From contig JAJAGP010000862.1 in assembly GCA_025084515.1 (NCBI GenBank), positions 62,001 to 126,000 on the forward strand: a stretch of 64,000 nt of DNA, written 5' to 3'. The position numbers and the translations under genes were made by a program. The notes beneath the pieces were generated by a model. That model saw only the letters and a program-made list of their open reading frames with translations, was not told the origin of the DNA and ran no database searches. Below, piece after piece: positions 9,112-21,349 of this stretch. This stretch comes from Ancistrus triradiatus (lineage: Eukaryota; Chordata; Actinopteri; Siluriformes; Loricariidae). Within the stretch, counting starts at the first letter, position 1. The number at the start of each line of letters is the position of its first letter.

Positions 9112-11910
9112 GGTTTGGGGAACATAATTCCTTGATGAAATGCAGATCCAGTTGTTAAATTACTTGTTAAATTAATAATATAATAGGTAGTTCACATTAC
9201 AGCAAAAATAGTTGTTTTGTTTTATTTAATACACGGCATTGGACCCGATCAAATATTTTACAGTTTGATCCAATTAACTATGTAGGGAATTGTCTGTCTT
9301 TGGTAGATCTATGAAAGGATTGTTCTGTCACATAACCTACTGACTTGAGGCCATTCATGAGGCTTTCCATATGCTAAAATGTACCATTTTGCAATATTTG
9401 CTGCGTAGCTGATCCTTCCCACTGAGGTTGACCGACATATAAGCTTACCGTGAGATAAATCCTTTAGAGAAAGCAAATGTGAAATAGATCGGGCTGTAAA
9501 ATAAACAGGAAACTTTGTTTTAAAGACATCAGTAATGCATTTAGTTTTGCCTTAGAGGAGTGTGTTCCTCTATTCCTTATTGTGATTTGTATGTTTACTC
9601 AGTGTAATCCAGCAGGGCCACTCATTCCTCTCCCCCACAAACCCCTGAGAGATACATGCTCTCATTCCCATGTGCTTCTTTTCTCTCTGGCCAAAACTGT
9701 CACGATCCCCCACAAGGCTCAGTTGGTAATCAGCAGCTAGGAGCACGTTCCAGAACATCAGCTCAGGGAATAGTAGAGACCGCAGCCAAGCTGTGGTGCA
9801 TGTGTCCATAGAGCTGCCGAATGTTCTTCAAAATCTGTCAGGCTTCAGGGCCTTTTATTGGCTAAAAACCCAGCAAAAACTGTCAAACCTAACTGGCTTT
9901 TGTTTGGGTGAGAGATCAGCTGTAGATGTCTTAGCTAGAGTAATGCATATAGGAATAGTCTTGAAGAAACATATTATGGTGTCTCTGAATCAAAGGAGGC
10001 AAGGTCTGAAATGATCTATGACTACCATCTGGGAGGGAAAAGAAGCTATTCAGCTCTATTGCCCGTATTTGTTGGTGACAAAAGACCAAATTGTTTCATT
10101 TCAGCTTGGCTGTGCGGCTCTATTGTCGATTGAGAAACATCTGGATGCTTCAGAAAAATTAATGAACTTCATAGTCGGCTTTGTGTTTCTAGACTGAAAT
10201 GAATTAGCTTTTTACAGTTTTGTTAACGAGCGAGAATTTGTTCATTCTAATAAATGAAGCCTTATGAACGATGACTGACTTCATGAACAAAAAAGGTTTT
10301 GTGGCAAGGTAATGCCAACTTGGCTTTTGCACATGGAGGTTTTTGAAGGTGTTGACTTTATGGCCCTTTGACTCCCAGGGTGCCCATTTGTAATGGAACA
10401 TCAAGCAGACAGAATGGCCTCAACATACCAAGCCCTGGTGGCACGTTTAGCTAGTTGTACTTCTACTCATGCATGCAAGTGGAACCAGTAAGGTCAGAAC
10501 AGCCCAGTCCTCGGGGGATGAAAGGTAGTTGAGAAGTCGCTCATATACTCCTATGTAATGACATGAAACAGTAAAGCTGTAAAACATTGTCTTTATTAAT
10601 CAGCCTGTTCTCAGTCTTCGTACGAAACCAGAAATCCACGCCTAACTGGATGGATACTGCCATCTGGAAGCCATTCAACTCCTGCGAAGCTCAAAGCCCC
10701 CTCCTCTCCTAAACTTTAACAGAGAAGAACAAAGTATCCATTTGATTTGTTTTTCTCATTGATCAACATTGAAATATTGAAGTAAATGTTTGCATTCTCA
10801 GTCTTCTGTACTGTCTCTGGGAGCCGGCCTTTTATTTTGGCCAGTGTTGGAACTCCTGGCAGTGTCTCCTGCTTTTGTCTTTAATCTTACCCAATCTCTA
10901 AAACATTGTAGTTACTGACCAGTACTATGTAGGAATGTAACCAGTCTGGTGCCATGCATGTTATCTTAGCCATTCAATAGTCCTTCAGTAAGAGTTTATG
11001 ACAATGTCAGATTTTTACTGTCTATTTAAATCAATAAGTGGCTTTCTACAAAAACGGGAAGCCCAATAACCTTGTACAAGTACTGCCAATGGCAAAAGTG
11101 GTCAGTGTGAATAATTACAAGGTAGAAGTGGTCACTAAGTGCAACCTGCCAGTAGCTTGACCACAGATTTTTGAAATACGCCACCAATATGGTTACTGAC
11201 ACAAACAGCTAAAACCAAGAAAACGCCTAACAATGAATTGAAGAACAAAACTGTGGCTTTACAGTCCTGCAAACACAGAGTATGCATGATATATTAGATT
11301 TCCTGTTTTCTTCTGGCTTACCCACTAGTCTTCTGAATTCTCTGCACTTTGGATAGATTGTGACACTTCAGTGGTTTTTGTGGTTTGGGAGTTGTTTTTC
11401 AAATGTAATTTTATTTGGACACTGCATGACTCTCACATCTCTGATATAGCAGCATGCACACTACATAAGAGAGAGCAGACAACTCTTACCTACTACGCTT
11501 TCACAGTGAATAGAGCGTGGTATCCCAAAATAGCACAAACTCACAAAAAATAAATGCCAGTGCTGTAAATGTCACTGATAAAAAAAGTGCGTTTGCCACA
11601 GTTGCAGCTTGACATAGTTGCGGCTCTTGTAGTTGTTTGTGGCTTAAACATATATACATTTTTCAAACAAACAAAAAAAAGATTAATTGAATTCATTAAT
11701 TGGAGTCATGTGTCATGGAGCCAAAGTCATGTCTCTTCTTTAAGGCCATTACACTGAATTACCATTACTCAATTATAGTATTCAGTTTTTTATTTATATA
11801 CACTGTAGTCTTATAAGCTATAGTTTTATATTTTCTATATATTATACTCTTGATAATACTTACCTTGATATACTCTTGATAATACATAGTACCTAGCAAT
11901 TTTTTTCTTA
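9112..11910. other. 2.8 kb without gene or recognised repeat
   Basis: No exon-like frame (longest open frames 60-80 residues without domain features), no transposon termini and no tandem repeat. It is one of the larger apparently single-copy stretches in the window. Confidence 0.45.
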
Positions 11911-12087
11911 TAAGGTACTGGACTATGGACCAGAAGGTCCAGGGTTCAAATCCCACGTCTGCCAAGCTGCCACTGTTGGGTCCTTGAGCAAGACCCTTAA
12001 CCCACAATTGCTTGGATTGTAAGACTGTACCAATTGTATGTCACTCTGGATAAGGGCGTCTGCAAAATGCTGTAAATGTAAATGTAA
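11911..12087 (+). mobile_element. tRNA-derived SINE (family S), + strand
   Basis: Starts inside the tRNA-like head at 'taaggtactggactatgg', contains the box-B-like 'gggttcaaatccca', the body 'tccttgagcaagacccttaa' and the tail 'ctgtaaatgtaaatgtaaa'. The first part of the head with box A is absent. The family occurs about a dozen times in this window. Confidence 0.9.
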
Positions 12088-12690
12088 ATAAGGAATAATG
12101 TAAGTTGAATGAATCCGTTCCAGACCCCCAGAAAATCCACACTGTATAAGGCATTATATGCATTAATGGAGTTGCTCCCTGATCTATGATGGGGTTATGT
12201 TCTGAGAAATCAGGTTAATGCATCATGAACTGAGTATAACGAGTGTTTGGTAGAGCTATACTGTCACATAGTGGATACTATGATCAGTAATGATAAGTAA
12301 GTTAATGTTTAAAACACTTACATTAACCTACAGTCAGGCACAATTACTGACACAAAGCTCATTTTATAATAAAGTGTTGAAAAATCTCGTGTAATTTAGT
12401 GAGTAATGGAGTGAAGGTGAAAAGTAAAAGCAAGACACTCACTCTATTGGTGAACTCAGGGCACTAGCATAGCTCCTAAGCTAACTGCAGCCTGCGTTTC
12501 CTTTCGGTTTCCTTTCGGTTGGCTCTTATAACTAACCTTTTTAGGACCCATGCAGACTTACATTTAAAAATAAAGAAAAACATGGTAAAAGCAGCTGAGA
12601 TCTTTAATGAGCAAGGGCTATAGTGAATCTGAATCACTTTGTACTGAATCATGAATCGACATATCTAGAGATGCACTGAACAATATACTT
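12088..12690. mobile_element. Tigger-like MITE, 5'-truncated copy
   Basis: Begins abruptly at 'taaggaataatgtaagttg' directly after the SINE tail and runs parallel to the copies at 14085 and 29965: 'ccagacccccagaaaatcca', 'gttgctccctgatctatgat', 'cattaacctacagtcaggca', 'ataaagtgttgaaaaatctc'. The right end fades near 12690. No coding capacity. Confidence 0.75.
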
Positions 12691-12789
12691 TTTTGTTTAA
12701 ATCTTTTTTTCTGTTAATGTTATGTAGCTTATGTTTATTTAAACAATACGTATTCATTAGGTAGCTTAGTTAGATTTTTACGTACAAGT

Positions 12790-12955
12790 CTTGGTCCACC
12801 CAATGTTTCCATCTTATGATGTTTAGGGAGTTTTTCCTTTCCACTGTTACCCTAGGCTTGCTTAATTTGGGGTTTGGGCTTAGATAGTGGCAAATTGTAA
12901 AGCTGCTTTGAGACAATGCTCCATTATAAGCAGGGTTATAGAAATAAATCTGACT
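12790..12955 (-). repeat. Dispersed repeat family Q, minus-strand fragment
   Basis: Read on the minus strand it gives 'attgtctcaaagcagcttta', then a stretch matching 'gcaagcctaggg' and 'ggaaaaactccc', the same sequence as at 31978, 44126, 53022 and 58280. It is a common fish repeat whose class I cannot name with certainty. Confidence 0.7.
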
Positions 12956-14084
12956 CTGACTTTGAATCTCACACACACACTCACACACACTTGTCCCTAT
13001 ATAATTGATCAGAATTTTCTATTTTTAGGGTTTAATGTGACAAAAGATAAGGATTCTCTCAGGGTATAAGTTTTTTATATTGACACTGTAACATATTGGC
13101 TTCCTTGCAACCATCTGAAAGCAGCAAACAATTTTAATATTGGAAAATATTAACACTTTACATGTTATTATGTTGCTTGAGTTCATTGCTTGTCATAAAT
13201 GACTGTCCAAAACGTTACTCGTTTCGTTATTCCGCTCAGAAGGGCTTCGGAATATCTGTTACAAGAGTGATTAATTAGAGCACATTTGTGTGCTTAATAG
13301 AATGTGCACAAACAGTTTCTTCAGCCATTTCAGCCTCTTTCACTCATAAATTATTGTGAAAATTGCACCAAATTAATTATAGAACGGATGAACACTTGCA
13401 CTCACTATTAGTGTTTATGGACAGCGACATAAAATTGGCTATAAAAGACAAATACAATGACGAGGTCACAGCCAGACTTCCTCCAGTCTACTAACTGCAT
13501 ATTAGTGGTATGTCCCTCAGATGGTTTCGCCAGTTGTAAGCACTGTCGGTTCTGTCTGCGTAGGCACATACCGTAGGCTGGCATTTTTCTTTCCAAGACC
13601 TTTCTCACCAGTTAGTTTACTTTGGCCTAGATAAAGACGTCCAGACACAAGTGAAAGATTAATTAGACAGAGGACTTGAAAAGGTCAAAACCCAACCAAA
13701 ATTGGTCTTAGCTATTTATCTGATTCAGAACAAGGGCATCAGTAAGCCAATTACCTTTGATTTGGGCATGTATACGAAGAAGTATTGTGAAACTTTTTGG
13801 GTTTTTTTTTAGCTTATAAAATTAGGGCAGAATGCATGTTTACATTGCTTGACATTTCAATTTGACTATGTAGTACTCGGGAGTTATGATAGATGTTGAA
13901 ATGGCATTTGCAAGTGCTCCAGTGATGTCATGATGGTTGATTAGGGATTGAGGAGGCACCTGTATGATGTATAATGCAGACAACTGTATGTACATTACAA
14001 TCCTCAATGAACTTCTGCTGTCTACAACCAAATGTCCTATAGAAAGTGCCATTTACTGCCGTTCATTACTAATGTTTATCCATT
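12956..14084. other. No gene or recognised repeat
   Basis: Unassigned sequence apart from a short (CA)n run near 12968-12990. Longest open frames are 60-70 residues with no recognisable feature. Confidence 0.4.
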
Positions 14085-14745
14085 TTTTGGCTTGTCAAGT
14101 ACCGGAAACCAAGCAAAATTTTCCCATAAGGAACAATGTAAATTGAATTCATCCGTTCCAGACCCCCAGAAAATCCACACTGCATAAGGAATTATATTCA
14201 TTAATGTATTGTGCAGGTGCTCCCTGATTTACAGTGAGGTTCATTCCAACAAATCCATCATCAGTTAAATGTATCATGAACCGATGACTTTAATATAGTC
14301 TATACTGTATCATAGCAGAGCCGACCTTATAAACATGTTTAAAATACTTACATTAACCTACAGTTGGGCAAAATCATTGACTCAAAGCTTATTTTATAAT
14401 AAAGTGTTGACAAATCTTCTGTAATTTATTGAATAATGTATTGAAAGTGAAAAGCAAAAGCAAGACACTTACTCTATTGGCAAACTCACGGTGCCACTGC
14501 TCAGCTGGCTACATATATGGGAGAGGATCGTACTGCACAGCGATTCTCAATGTTCTCCTTTCGGTTGACTGTTATCACTAACCTTTTTAGCACCCATGGA
14601 GACTTATTTGTACTAAGAATACAGTTTTGTAGATGTAAACATAAAGACAAACACGAGAAACACAGCGGAGATCTTCACTGAGCGAGAGCTATTGTGAGAC
14701 TGAATTGTGAATCAAGAATTGATTGGCCGTGGAACCAATAACTAC
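14085..14745. mobile_element. Tigger-like MITE, near-complete copy
   Basis: Left part carries 'aagtaccggaaaccaagc' and 'cccataaggaacaatgtaaa', then the shared body ('cagacccccagaaaatccac', 'caggtgctccctgatttaca', 'cattaacctacagttgggca', 'cacccatggagacttatttg'). The right end contains 'gccgtggaacc'. Internal ends are eroded so boundaries are approximate. No transposase. Confidence 0.75.
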
Positions 14746-15849
14746 AACAACGACCAGATATGTGGATGTCCAAAATATGTTTAAAAATGTTAAATACTTT
14801 CAAAATGACACAGACCATAGAAATTACAACGAGACAAGAAACAACAATTATTTTACTTCATAGGTATGCTGATTTTGACAAAGTTTGTACATGAATAAGT
14901 CAAACTATTTGTATTCATTCCTTTCCTTGTCCAAATTGATACCCCCATAATCCAATTCAGAATTGCAGGGTCAAACTATTTTGGTAAATAAAATGTATAG
15001 GATCCAAAAATAAATGACATTTTCCTTTGTGACTTTGTAATATATTAATGAATAAACAAAGCAACACATATAATATGAACTTATTGTTTTGTCTGTTATA
15101 GAAGTGGTATGTTAATGATTAATCAGAAAATAATCACCCTTGTTGAAATCATTATGTGTAGTTGTGACACAATCTAAAAGTTAAGTTTAATTAACTAGCG
15201 TTGACTTGATATGAAGTAAGCACTGCAAATGTAGGCATTCTTTATTTTATCTCCTGACCAATCAAACCTTCTGATATCATGCAAAATATTGAGAAAAAAA
15301 AAGATGAGTGCAAAGAATAGAAATCCACCTTTTGATAAATGAACTTAATCACACAGCAAACATGAAGAAAACCCCAACCTTTAATTGAACTAAATTTAGT
15401 CAGAGGAAAAAGAAATCCTGCTGAGATTTCGAGCGAGGAACTCATGGATCATCTGGCAAATTTCGATAGTGAGTATTCCTTGGTGGTGGTACGCAAGGAT
15501 AACAGAGCTTTTCTACAACTGACGAGAGCTTGTCAGAGAAAAATTTTTGATTAAACACATGTCAGTTCCAGTGTCATCTAGGGAGAATTATACAATGACA
15601 CTGTATTAATTAAACTTTAATACGGGTGTGCGTCAGAGTCTAAAAATATAGAAGCATTTTGTTTTTGTGTGTCACCAGGACATGACTAAAGACTGATTTT
15701 CAATTGCGTCAGGAACGTCTTAGAAACAGTATATCCACATGTTACCCATATGCATGTTGAAAGAAATTTTACAGGATTTCATCATTGAAAAATGTTACTA
15801 CGTCTAGTCATTTAGCTACTTACAACTAATACAGTCTTATCAATTACAG
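14746..15849. other. No gene or recognised repeat
   Basis: AT-rich unassigned sequence; the longest open frame is 67 residues and featureless. Confidence 0.4.
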
Positions 15850-15951
15850 CTCTTACAGTCCAAGCAATTGTACAGCTTGGTAGACGTGGGATTTGAACCC
15901 TAGACCTTCTGGTCTATAATACAGTACCTTAACCACTAGGCTACCACAGTC
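15850..15951 (-). mobile_element. SINE family S, internally deleted, minus strand
   Basis: Contains 'cagtccaagcaattg' joined directly to 'acagcttggtagacgtggga', then the complete tRNA-like head ('atttgaaccctagacc', 'ccttaaccactaggctacca'). Around 40-50 bp of the usual body between these parts are missing. Confidence 0.85.
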
Positions 15952-15995
15952 AATTTTGGGATAGATATAGATTTACACCAATCATTTTCATGCTG

Positions 15996-16174
15996 TTTAC
16001 ATTAAGTAGGCATCCTCATCCAGAGCGACTACCAACTTATATAATCTTACAATCATGAGTTAAGGGATTGCTGAAGGATCCAACAGTGAAAACTTGGCAG
16101 AGGTTGGATTTGAACCCTGTGCTCTCTGGTTCATAGTCCATAAAATACCATAAAAGCCAAGCCACCACAGTCCT
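15996..16174 (-). mobile_element. SINE family S, diverged copy, minus strand
   Basis: 'catcctcatccagagcgact', 'gagttaagggattgctgaag', 'gcagaggttggatttgaacc' and 'aagccaccacagtcc' follow the family order. It is more diverged than most copies here and lies only about 45 bp from another copy. Confidence 0.8.
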
Positions 16175-16360
16175 GTCAACCGTAACCACTAAGCATAAAC
16201 CAAGAGGATTATTCCGACTTTAATGCAGAGTATTCTTTTTCTCCATGGCCCATTCTTAAGCCGTGGTCACACTCGATGTTTGCTGTTTGCATGCCTCTGT
16301 GAAGTAGGCGGGGCCAAGGAAGGGCCTTGCAAATAGTCGTCCATTTCGGTGCAGTTAGTA

Positions 16361-16786
16361 CAGAGGTTTCCTGATTTACGATTGTGTTACGTTCTATTAA
16401 ACCTATCATGAAGTGAATGTTTCTCAGAACGAGCAGCCTAGCCTACCTTAAACATGCTCAATACACTTACATTAATCTACAGTTGGGCAAAATCATTAAC
16501 ACAAAGCACATTTTATAAGAAAGTGTTGAATATCTCATGTTATTCATTGAATAATGTGTTGAAAGCGAAAACACAAAATGGTTGGTCCATTGAAGATTGA
16601 GGCGGCTGCTGCCCGGATGCCCAGAATTTGGGAAAGAATATTGTACTGCGTATCGCTTGCCCAAGGAAAAATCGAAAGTCCAAATTCAGACTAAGGTTTC
16701 TGCTGAGTGTGTATTTATGTGTATTATCAGATTCCCATTGTAAAGTAAAAAATTGTAAACTGAACCATCGTAATCCGAGGAGTGTC
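16361..16786. mobile_element. Tigger-like MITE, 426 bp, complete ends
   Basis: Ends CAGAGGTTTCCTGATTTACG and, on the other strand, GACACTCCTCGGATTACGAT, flanked by TA at 16359-16360 and 16787-16788. The interior ('cattaatctacagttgggca', 'aagaaagtgttgaatatctc') is homologous to the inner part of the longer MITEs at 14085 and 29965, so this is a shorter relative with its own termini. Confidence 0.75.
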
Positions 16787-17219
16787 TAAATGAGAATGAG
16801 GAAACATTGGAGAGGAGTACTAGTAGCTTTACTTCTGCATCAGCAGAGCAGGAGGGCTATGAATGAGAAAAGGTTGTGGGTTCATTATCTTCTCAGCTTG
16901 AGAAATCGGTAAGTGTTATATAACATATCATGCAGACACACGACTACAGTTGTCTCCATTTTGGCTCTACAGTACTGCTATACAAAGCCTTGCCCTTCAT
17001 GTCACCACAGCCAAAGAAGTAATGCTTTTGGTCGAGGACGCGAATTCATTTGTTAAAATTCACTAAATCAGAAGTCTGCTGTGTGAACTCATTGAAATGA
17101 ATGTGATTTCATTGAACATTTTGCTTAGAAAACTCTAATTTGAGTACGGCTTTTGCTTTTGTGACCTGTAATTATTGGCAATGGATGTACCACTGACCCA
17201 AGCCAAAATAACTGTAATA
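16787..17219. other. No gene or recognised repeat
   Basis: Unassigned sequence between two TA-flanked elements. Confidence 0.4.
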
Positions 17220-17221
17220 TA

Positions 17222-18124
17222 CAGTACTGTGCACAAGTCTTAGGCCACCATTTGATATACCAATCAGTTAATCAGTCATGTTTATTGTTACATAACATTT
17301 ACACATGTGAGCAGGAGCATAGACCTTCGCAGATCTTACAAAAATATACTTTACAGTACAATATGTTGTTTTCATTCACTCACTCATTTCACTCAGTCGC
17401 TGTGGCATCATTTCCACAAGCTTCTGCAATGTCACAACATTTATTTCTGTCCAGAGTTACATTAAACTTTCCCCAAGATCTTGTATTGACGATGGAAGAT
17501 TTGGACCACTGAGCAAAGTCTTCTCCAGCACATCCCAAAGATTCTCAATGGGGTTCAGGTCTGGACTCTGTGGTGGCCAATCCATGTGTGATAATGATGG
17601 CTCATGCTACCTGAACCACTCTTTCACAAACTGACCCTTCTGAAACAGATGAACATCTTTTCACTGCATCAGTTAGGGTTAAAGAACTTGTTGCCAGTTG
17701 AAACATAATCACCAATGCAGTAAGTATCCGATGGGAGGCTTTTTTTAAACTATTTGCTTAGTTAAATCCAGGTGATGACCTTTTTTTGGACAGGCAGTGT
17801 GTTACATAATGTTGACAGCTGGACCCCAAAACTTGGATTCTCGCTCCATAATACTTTTCCACTGATTTTCATTGCAATCGTTGTGAGCTTTAGCACATCT
17901 TAGCCTTCGGAAAAAGTGGTTTCTTGGCTAAGACCATTCCTGATCAAGCTTCTTCGGACTGTAGAAGAGCCAACTAGGCATCTCGATGAAGCTTCCAGAT
18001 GCTACTGTTGCTCAAGTGTAAGGGGAGGTCACACTAAATTCTCGCCAATGTAATCAGCTGTTTTCTGATTCTTTTCATTCTTTTTTAAGACAATGGTATA
18101 TAAACTAATGATGGCCTAGGACTG
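17222..18124 (-). mobile_element. Tc1-A transposon remnant, transposase on minus strand
   Basis: Starts with CAGTACTGTGCACAAGTCTT after TA (17220-17221) and ends at 'ggcctaggactg' before TA (18125-18126), the right terminus having lost bases. The transposase frame lies on the minus strand and has decayed except for a C-terminal piece (separate entry). At 903 bp the element is shorter than a full Tc1 of about 1.6 kb. Confidence 0.85.
17457..17585 (-). pseudogene. Tc1-A transposase C-terminal fragment
   Basis: Open frame of about 42 codons on the minus strand: after a methionine it reads DWPPQSPDLNPIENLWDVLE and then a short tail to a stop. SPDLNPIENLW is the block with the third catalytic residue (Glu) of the DD34E Tc1 transposases. 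Upstream coding sequence is frameshifted, so no complete catalytic triad can be assembled. Confidence 0.85.
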
Positions 18125-19607
18125 TATATTCTAGAATGATCGTTGTGTCTTATCTGTATCTCAACCATGGGCAATCATTATTTATGAAAACAGAGAAACA
18201 ATACTCCTTCCTGTGCTTGGGGATCCTTTTCTCTGCAGGTGTGTGTGGGAGTGCAAATAAGAAATGGAGGTTTTGTGACACAAGCTATATCCAAATTCCC
18301 CAGTAATGGAAAATGCTGTATGTACTATCACAAGGGGTGGAACCTTCAGTTCAAAATCCTGAATTTTTGTAATAACCGAAAAAAAAACCCAGATCAGCCA
18401 GATGAATAATGATGGACGAATAATTTTAGCGTTGCTCCGCTTTGACCTAACCAAATAGAAAACATTAACAGACATTTTCAGACAGGTGTTGGAGGAATAT
18501 TTGTGTACTGGAAGCCCCAGCACTAAAACCTGGAAATGGTATATTTTTTTTCAAAAGCACAAGTCTGACTGAAAAGCACAAAAGAACATCTAATGATGAA
18601 AAGGACAATCAAAAAAATCTACGACGCAAGCCTCCCGGAACTCAATCTTCTCTCAGTTATTGTGGCCGACGTCGCTGTTGATTGCAGTCAGAGCTCTCGG
18701 AGCAAGGTGCATGGATGAGTATCTTCCCCAGTGATTTTATCCACAGATTGCTTTCCAGTGTTGATAGCGAGATTGCCTGGATGAGTTCTTGTTTACATTA
18801 TTACAGTTAATTATTAGGCAGAAACACTCCAGTGGGGAGTAGATGTGACCAGAGTAGGAGGAAAAACCACCACTGCGCATGCGTGCAAAAAAATGTTTCA
18901 TTACGATTTTACGCCCTCCCAGAGGTGCCCATCAGGATTGGTCACCCACTGTGACTTTAGAGATTTGTCTGAATAACCAGAAGCCTGCTGAGGATGCTCA
19001 GTCGTGGTTTCGTGGTATATTTAGTCCCCTCCCCCCTTATGATTTTTCTCTCCCTGTAAAAGAAGCATTTATTACAGTTTAGCAAGGTTCCGCATGGGGG
19101 CTTTTTCAATTTAATGCTTGATAGATGGATATTTTAATTATTATCGAATCACTAGTAACAAGGCTTAGAAATGAGTTCCTTTTTTATGCGTTTAATCGAA
19201 GCATGGCACGGAACATGGCACAGCATCAAAGTGCTGTTCTATTAATAATAGCAGAAAATAGCCATTATCCTCACACCACCAAATAAAAACATTTGCTTGT
19301 GATAGATGCAGGTAATAAATATGCAATCAGGAATTCACTAGGAAATTGAACTCCCTATTGCTAGTGCAATATTTGTTGAGCTTGTTGTAGTTTCCAGAGC
19401 GCTGGATTTTGTCACAGAAGTCCAGAAAGTAAGACTGTGTGATTGATTGCTGTGTTCAATTTCAAACAGACATGCACCCAATTATGGCCCACTGATGTGG
19501 ATCGGGCCTGTACACCTGTCTGTGACATCACGGTTAAACCAATACATTGTCCAGAAATGGATTTTCTTTTTTTTTTTTCTTTCAGTTTTTACTGTTGTGT
19601 ATATATG
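18125..19607. other. No gene or recognised repeat
   Basis: 1.5 kb without recognisable coding or repeat structure; open frames up to 113 residues (18182-18523, minus) show no domain. Confidence 0.4.
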
Positions 19608-19749
19608 TACAGTGGTACTTGAAAGTTTGTGAACCCTTTAGAATTTCTATATTTCTGCATAAATATGACCTAAACCCAGTTAAACACATGAGACAAGAAT
19701 ATTATACTTGGTAATGTGTTCATTGTGGAAAATGATCAAGTATTACATA

Positions 19750-20010
19750 TTAGTGAGTGGCAAAAGTATGTGAAACTTTGCTTTCAGTATCTGGTGTGAC
19801 CCCCTGTGCAGCAATAACTGCAACTAAGTGTTTCCTGTAACTGTTGATCAGTCCTGCACACCGGCTTGGAGGAATTTTAGCCCATTCCTCCGTACAGAAC
19901 AGCTTCAGCTCTGGGATGTTGGTGGGTTTCCTCACATTAGCTGCTCGCTTCAGGTCCTTCCACAACATTTCAATTGGATTAAGGTCAGGACTTTGACTTG
20001 GCCATTCCAA
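19750..20010 (-). pseudogene. Tc1-B transposase, C-terminal third
   Basis: 86-residue frame starting MEWPSQSPDLNPIEMLWKDL. It holds the third catalytic residue (Glu in SPDLNPIE) and the usual C-terminal tail (INSYRKHLVAVI). The block for the second catalytic residue, QQDNDPKHTSR, is readable just upstream (about 20040-20080) in another frame, so at least one frameshift separates them. Confidence 0.9.
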
Positions 20011-20341
20011 AACATTAACTTTATTCTTCTTTGGTAGAACGGCTTGTGTGCTTAGGATCGTTGTCTTGCTGCATGACCCACCTTCTGTTGAGATTCAGTT
20101 CATGGACAGACGTCCAGACATTTTTCTTTATAATTCTCTGATATCATTCAGAATTCATTGTTCCATCAATGATGGCAAACCGTCCTTGCCCAGATGCAGC
20201 AAAACAGGCCCAGACCATGATACTACCACCACCATGTTTCCCAGATGGAATAAGGTTCTTATGGTGGAATGCAGTGTTTTCCTTTCTCCAAACATAACGC
20301 TTTTCTTTTAAACCAAAAAGTTCTATTTTGGCCTCACACGT

Positions 20342-20908
20342 CTACAAAACATTCTTCCAATAGCCTTCTGGCTTGTCCACGTGATCTTTAACAAACTGCA
20401 GACGAGCAGAAATGTTCTTTTTGGAGAGCAGTGACTTTCTCCTTGCAGCCCTGCCATGCACACCATTGTTGTTCAGTGTTCTTCTGATGGTGGGCTCGTG
20501 AACATTAACATTAGCCAATGTGAGAGAGGCCTTTGGTTGCTTAGAAGTTACCCTGGGGTTCTTTGTGACCTTGCCAACTATTACACGCCTTGCTGTTGGA
20601 GAGATCTTTGTTGGTCGACCACTCCTGGAGAGGTTAACAATGGGCTTGAATTTCTTCCATTTGTACACAATCTGTCTGACTGTGGATTGGTGGAGTCCAG
20701 CCTGATGAGCATCAACAACTCTTCTGCTGAGGTCCACAAATACAAACTCGTTAGAGATGGTTTTGTAACTTTTTCCAGCCTGATGAGCATCAACAGCTCT
20801 TTTTCTATGGTCCTCAGAAATCTCCTTTGTTCGTGCGATGACACACTCCCACAAACGTGTTGTGAAGAGCAGACTTTGATAGATCCCTTTGATAAAACAG
20901 GTGCCCAC
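20342..20908 (-). pseudogene. Tc1-B transposase, DNA-binding half with duplicated segment
   Basis: 188-residue frame covering the paired-like helix-turn-helix region. The usual initiator Met of the ARTKEISED start is Ile here (ATC), so the apparent Met lies upstream. After AHQAGKSYKTISNEF there is an extra VFVDLSRRVVDAHQAG before HQSTVRQIVYKWKK continues. A GRPTK basic hook and RRTLNNNGVHGRAARRK follow. The frame ends at GYWKNVL with a stop where Trp is expected. Immediately after, the catalytic DET reads CEA, so the first catalytic Asp is lost as well. Non-functional. Confidence 0.92.
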
Positions 20909-21349
20909 TCACACCTGATTGTCATCCCATTGATTGAAAAAACACCTGACTCTTAATTTCACCTTCAAATTAACTGCTAATAATAGAGGTTCACATACTT
21001 TTGCCACTCACTAATATGTAATATTGGATAATTTCCTCAATAAATAAGTGACCAAGTATAATATTTTTGCCTCATTTGTTTAACTGGGTCTCTTTAATTT
21101 CTTTATCTACTTTTCGGACTTGTGTGAAAATCTGATGATGTTTTAGGTCATATTTATGCAGAAATATAGAAAATTCTAAAGGGTTCACAAACTTTCAAGC
21201 ACCACTGTATGAAGAATAGCATTGAAAATAGGACTCAGGACATTCAAAAATTCAGTTATACAGATATGGAGGCAACACCATACTACTGGAGTGCTTCTCA
21301 GATGAATGCAGCCAAATACACATACTGTAGGTCTTTGAAAATATCCTGC

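Larger units (their letters stand above)
19610..21207 (-). mobile_element. Tc1-B transposon, full length, 1598 bp
   Basis: Ends CAGTGGTACTTGAAAGTTTG and, on the other strand, CAGTGGTGCTTGAAAGTTTG, with TA on both sides (19608-19609, 21208-21209). Length is that of a complete fish Tc1 element. The transposase lies on the minus strand in at least two broken pieces (separate entries). The copy carries an extra segment of about 45 bp near 20699-20743 inside the helix-turn-helix region. It is the best-preserved member of nine copies or fragments in the window. Confidence 0.95.

Noticed and set aside
11911..12087. Functional tRNA gene suggested by A and B boxes (also at 27159, 46492, 55118, 56023)
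   Set aside because: The box-like sequences belong to repeated SINE heads; no proper cloverleaf with paired acceptor ends is apparent, and copies are truncated or followed by the common SINE body.
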